A stretch of 64,000 nt of DNA, taken from NCBI GenBank assembly GCA_026874595.1, contig CM049315.1:14721664-14785663 (forward strand), given 5' to 3'. A program made the position numbers and the translations under genes. This stretch comes from Sipunculus nudus. Lineage: Eukaryota; Annelida; Sipuncula; Golfingiida; Sipunculidae. The notes below the pieces were generated by a model. That model worked only from the letters and a program-made list of their open reading frames with translations. It ran no database searches and had not been told where the DNA came from. This document shows, piece after piece, positions 58,900 to 64,000 of the stretch. How positions within the stretch are numbered: position 1 is the first letter of the stretch; every line of letters starts with the position of its first letter.

Positions 58900-60020
58900 G
58901 TATCCGCCGAAATCAGAGTGGGGGTGAAGTGAGGCATGGATTGAGGTGCAAGGGGAAAAAGAGTGAGATGGTCTGCAGCCGAAATTGCGCCACCTACCAC
59001 AAAATCCAGAAAGCTGTCCAAGTTGTATACATATGCAAACTTTTAGGCAGATAAGTCAAACCACTACTTGTATATGAGTGATTTTATCCCACAGCAGACA
59101 AACAGAAGGACGCTGTGCAAAAATGGTGGCAGGTGGCGCCACCTATTTTGTGTATGATGAAAAGCCATGTTAGATCTATACATATGCAAAATTTCAGGGG
59201 GGGGGGGGGGGTAGGTGGAAGGGGGATATGTCATACCAGTCCGGAGATATAAGCCTGAATGTCTACAGAATGCAAACATAAACGTAGGTGGCACCACTTG
59301 CCACAGAATCGAGAAAGCTGTCCAAGATGTATAAACAGCAAAATTTTAGGCAGATATGTCAAATCACTGCCGAGATATGAGTGATTTTATCCTAAGGCAA
59401 ATGAACAGAAGGACGCTGTGCAAAAATGGTTGCAGGTGTCGTATGATAAAATGCCATGTGAGATCTATACACATGCAAAATTTTGGCCCAAGCGGTCAAA
59501 CGGTTCGCGAGATATGAGCTTGGATGTCTGCAGCGTAAACGTGAACGTAGATGTCGCCACCTGTCATAAAATCAAGAAAGCTGTACAGGATGTATACACA
59601 TGCAAAATTTCAGGTTGATAAGTCCAACCAATGCAGAGATATGAGTGATTTTATCCAAAGGCAGATGAACAGATGGACGCTGTGCAAAAATTATTGCAGG
59701 CGGCGCCACCATTTTTAGTGTATATTATAAAGCTATCCAAGGGCTACAATTGTGTAAAATTTGTAGCCTGATCGGGCAAACGGTACCCGAGATATGTTGG
59801 TTTATGTGTGGAAACAGACGCACAAATGGATGCTGGGCAAAGAGGAACGGTAAGAGGTCAACCAAAATTGAGGGCGCAGCAGTTCACATGTGACCCGATC
59901 ACAATTCCAAATTTTAAAAAAATTCTGCCCTGTGGTTACGGAGGAGTTCTCCAGAAACCTAAGCGGCGGCGGCGTCCCACTGAAAACATAGTATCCGCAA
60001 TACTCTGCTTCGGCGGATAC
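58900..60020 (+). mobile_element. Array element A, copy 2
   Basis: TIRs are better kept than in copy 1: GTATCCGCCGAA-CAGAGT at the start and ACTCTGCTTCGGCGGATAC at the end, with an inner GTATCCGCAA forming the 3' hairpin (59991-60020). Units start near 58985, 59284 and 59547, each with ATAAAATCAAGAAAGCTGT-like sequence. A CGG tract (59959-59970) precedes the hairpin. A G homopolymer interrupts the middle unit at 59198-59211. Palindromes have decayed more than in copy 1. Confidence 0.65.
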
Positions 60021-63000
60021 AATAATACAGTCCAAGATTCGGTTATCATATTTTTTATATATCCTAACTCTCGGAGGGGCACGAACTCCACTGCCATGAG
60101 GCCGGGGCGACCTTGGCCGTAGTCTTGATCAAGACTGCAGTGCTAGGCTACTTCAACCTTAGAAAAACATTCATATTCCGAGGTGCAAAATAAGCGTCCA
60201 AAAATAAGTGACAAAAGGGTGTAAATGTTACACAATATTCATTCCAGCTATATTTTTTGACAAGTTTGCCTAGAAAATAATACTTGCCACGGTATCTGAA
60301 ACTCTAAACTGTCCAATTTTACAACTCAGAATTGGTCACCCAGATCTCTATCCTCCTGTTCGCCATTATCTCGGCAACCCGTTTTCCTATTGGCCCTGGG
60401 TCTCACAACCAGCTGCCTAATTTGAATGAATATGTTGCCAACAAACGCACGTGTTTCCAAAAACAAAGATAATAAACAAAGGTCAGATCATTGCAGTAAA
60501 TCGTGAATAAAACGATCTAACTGATAACAGCTTGTATAGACCACCAAGCACATCACTGAAAACTTCCAATGATGAAAATTAAACATATTTTAAATAAACA
60601 CGCATTTTTATCTGAAGCGGACTATGGGTCAGCAGATTGCACGATGGTTGATAGCCGTCAGTCGACAAATGGATAATAAATCAGTGAGTTAAGGAAGAAT
60701 TAAGTCAAGTAAATAACTTTTTTTGTCTAAAACCATTGACATAAACAACGATAAACCATTTAAACATAATAAATCTACATTTGCAGTTATCTGACATGTT
60801 TTTTTTCTGTTTTTATTTTGGAAGAGAGCTTGCTCTCTATTCCGTGAAATAAGTTGCCATGACGTTAATGTAATTCAACGTCAGGCTCCATGAAAACCTT
60901 GGCCTCTGCTTTTGTCCGGAGAGCCCTGAGTGGGTAATACAGTGTAACTCCGAGATTCCCGACAAGACACTGAGCTGGCCACTGCTGGTGTTTTCAGTCA
61001 GAGATAAAGAGGGCTATCAGTGAACAAGGTTAAGCTATTCTCCCCATTCGGACCCGTTTTCTTATCTTATCAGACACACCGTACCTGATTGTACAAATGT
61101 TTATCCCGAGCGTCCCGGCCTCATACAAGTATATGGATCATAGCGTACCTTGCATGCTTATCTAGGTACAACCAAGTCGTCTGGGCTCCAGAGATACCAC
61201 ATTCAACTGCACGGAAATCAAAATGGGAACGGTAATTATATCTGCGCGGAGAATGAATTTTCTTACAACCTTGACCTTACCGATTGGGGATTTTTAAATA
61301 GAAACTAACAATGTATTATATTTCTATGCAATAATTTTCATTTGTAAATATTACCCGTTGTGATTTCCATGAGTTTACTAAGCCTATAAAGGACTCAGTT
61401 ATACATCAATCGTTTCTGATCTCCAGTTTGTTAATCAGGAAACGATATAAGTATAACAAGAACATGTATTTACAAAGCTTATATTAAGATATCGTCGCAC
61501 AAATACCCAAAGCAGCACTCTAATTCAGTCTCATTTAGCAGTCGTATAAAAACAACTGATTGCTTATTCCCATTTCTGAACAGAAGTATCATGTTACCAA
61601 AGCCGAACGGACTGTCGTTAGAAGACAGCATAGTATATTATATTGCCATCATTTTGGAACACAACAATAGTTCATGAGAAATATTTTCAGGGTTTATCTT
61701 AGATATAAAGACGGCCTTTGTTTGAACCGATCATTTATCTTGCTATCATCTTTTGCCAGCTCAAAGTGACCTGTTCTGGCATTCATTGTAAAGTTATAAC
61801 ATTATTCACTTGGGTCAGTGGTATGTTTAGCCCTATAAATGTTAAGCTAATACTACCTGTATTATTTGTATTACATCCAGCAAGAAAAAAAGTGCAATTT
61901 ATAGCATCATTATCTTGATAAAAAATAAGTTGTCTTACAACAACACAAAATATATATTCCCTCTGTTCCTTCTCTAAGAGACTTTTATATACAATAGTAT
62001 ATTGAACAATTTCTTTTTTATCAGTTTAAAATATGTCTCTTCTACATCTGTCATACAAATATATAGCTTTACTCTCTCTCTCTTTAATGAAAATGTCGCG
62101 GAAGGCGAAGCCCAAGCAACTTTTCTGGTTGTAAAAATGTGGTTACCATGGATACCTCATGATGGATACATGAAATTGAAAATTAGATATTGACCGAATG
62201 ACCTCGAGAGGTGTTTTATGTGAATACTCCATGAAGGATTGACCGTCTGTTAGAGATATAGCTTTCCCCGCCGAAACTGTGACAGAGATATATCCTAATG
62301 GGTTACAGGGTGCGTATGAATATAGCGTTCTCTAGAAGATTAAGTGTTAATCAAGCCCTAATTTGGTTGAACATCGACCAGTGTGTCTGTAATATACGAA
62401 GAAATTTGACCTTTACACTATATTTTCCTAATACACATGCACCTACAACGTTTAGTACAAACTGTTGCGATTTGACCAAAGATACTGCCACCTTTCCTAA
62501 TTCTGATCCTTAGCCGTCATATAAAAATATACTATTACTGAGAGTACTGCTTGCAGAGCAAGTAACACCGCAAGGGCTGCACTTTAAACCACCTGTGGGC
62601 GAAAGCAGAATCACCAGAGTTGCATTCATAATGTCTGCTCTTTGTTTAGAAGTTTTGGATCCATGCTCACGACCAGAGTCATAGTCGAAAACGAAGGCCA
62701 ATGTCTTGTTAGACTTCTTGATATTTTTAGTCCTTTCGTCCAAGTCATGAGTCCAGAACCGTCGATCCTGAGCTGTTGAAAAAGTGGACTCTTGTCCTAC
62801 ACCACCGGAAATAATACATAAAGTTTATTGTCTGACTTCTTCGGGATTTTTTAACATAATCGACAATGCAGTGAGTGTATTTATAATGTTCACTGGACCT
62901 ACCTGTCTGGTTCCTCCTGAATTCGTGTAGTCTTTCAACCGGTGCATCAGACCCCTTAGACAATACTTCATTTGTGATATTACCTTTAACATTTTTGCAG

Positions 63001-64000
63001 CTGCGGAATACATTTGCAAATACAAATTGTCTTAACTGCTCTATTAACTTCTGGCTATAACCACTGGCTTTATAAACAGAACTTGGTGTACAAAACAAAA
63101 CATGCAGTTATCGTTTAAACGGCAGCAAAAAAACAGACCTGTATGCCTTTGAAGGCTCTTTTCTGTTTGGTATGGTAATCTTAATAAAGGAATGTCATAT
63201 TCCATGTTTCGTATTGTTTTGCTGATTATTTTTATCCCCGGCTGAAGTTTGCCTCCTGTCTCATACTGATATCACTGTCACTTCTGACATAGCGAAAACG
63301 AACAACAAACGAACGACGTTTTGTATTACATGTTTACATTAAGCTTTCTATATTACATCTATTGACTCTGTTCAAGCATGGTGAAGTCTGGGCTTGATTG
63401 TTTTATTTATGTAGCACTTTCCATCAAATTTGACAGTGGATGAAGTGTGCAACTGCAGTTGCCTGAGAATTATTTGTTGTTTATTTTAGTGTCAGGTAAA
63501 TTTCAGATAATATCTGAGAGAGAGATAAACAGCTTGTATATTATCTTGATGATTTACATTCAACAAATATTTTTGCGACAAAAGCATGAAATGTCATACA
63601 ATGCGGGATAAAATAGAACTAAAGCAGCGTGAAACTATAGAGAAACATCCTCAAAGGCTAATCTGGTCGTCCACAAACACAGACCTTCTATCTGCTATTT
63701 ATCGATGGTGATCAGAAAACAAGTCTGGAACATATATTGTAGATCTAGGCCTGCCATATCTAGTAGACCAGGACCCCTACTCTTATTCCATAGACACATT
63801 ATGGTTCTCTTAGTCAGCGGGTAAAGAAAACACCCAGCCCCTGGGTCTGAGGTCAGATTAACGTGCAGCAGGCCGTCTGGGGTAATCTGACCACCAACTG
63901 CCCCGCGCCTTAATAGAGCAAACATGGGCTATTCACTCGTTCGTCATGTTTTCGACATAATTTGCTCAAATATCTTTTTCCTGTAAAAACAATACTATTC
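60021..64000. other. Unassigned DNA with one weak exon candidate
   Basis: A perfect 16-bp palindrome AGTCTTGATCAAGACT lies at 60121-60136. On the minus strand 62903-63000 (98 nt) lies between an acceptor-like ATTCCGCAG and the donor ACAG|GTAGGT. It is open in the frame giving CKNVKGNITNEV... HEFRRNQT, and in a second frame as well, so it is weak. The 63695-63925 minus frame is not recognised. 60800-61250 is complex and could hold regulatory DNA. Confidence 0.35.

Noticed and set aside
1-64000. CRISPR arrays, operons or other prokaryotic features
   Set aside because: No short regular repeats with unique spacers, no dense coding; the DNA is clearly from an animal nuclear genome.

Overview
The window looks like gene-poor, AT-rich nuclear DNA of an animal, most likely a mollusc or other lophotrochozoan. 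The reasons are: no dense ORFs on either strand; many long (AT)n, (ATT)n and homopolymer tracts; tRNA-derived SINEs with a V-SINE-like middle; Gypsy-like LTRs; and several elements built on the plan of bivalve pearl/HINE elements (a core of roughly 280-340 bp tandem repeats, an (ACGG)n-like microsatellite, a terminal hairpin). I identified no protein-coding gene with confidence. The open frames are short and fall mostly in repeats or in unconstrained sequence. The best sign of a host gene is a CpG-rich block at 33942-34480 that reads, on the minus strand, as a promoter and first exon ending in a good splice donor.

Layout: 1-1.8 kb is unassigned. 1804-2942 is array element A, and 2943-5030 is a six-unit array of element B. 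5-14.7 kb is mostly single-copy, with small repeats and possible conserved non-coding segments. 14.74-15.41 and 16.94-17.42 kb hold two LTR fossils on the minus strand. 17.89-18.08 kb is a SINE. 21.93-23.56 kb is a foldback element whose long arms are made of a short minisatellite. 30.58-30.75 kb is a SINE on the minus strand, and 33.94-34.48 kb is the CpG-rich candidate promoter. 34.68-34.89 kb is a 25-bp minisatellite. 39.18-40.78 kb is array element D, with a 331-bp period and CTCF-like motifs. 43.1-44.05 kb is a repeat cluster: an (AT)n-flanked 69-bp inverted repeat, then tandem tRNA-derived units. 45.83-46.22 and 46.75-47.05 kb are two MITE-like elements. 48.48-48.72 kb is the fullest SINE, followed directly by a second B array to 50.51 kb. 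51.14-53.08 kb is Helitron-like array element C. 58.90-60.02 kb is a second copy of A, and the rest is unassigned.

The main observation is that four distinct element families here share one plan. Each has a core of roughly 280-340 bp tandem units and a hairpin at the 3' end. In three of them (A, B, C) every unit is punctuated by the palindrome GGTGGCGCCACC or a close variant. C also repeats nuclear-receptor-like half-site palindromes in each unit, and D repeats a CTCF-like core. Family names rest on pattern recognition only; no database search was possible.
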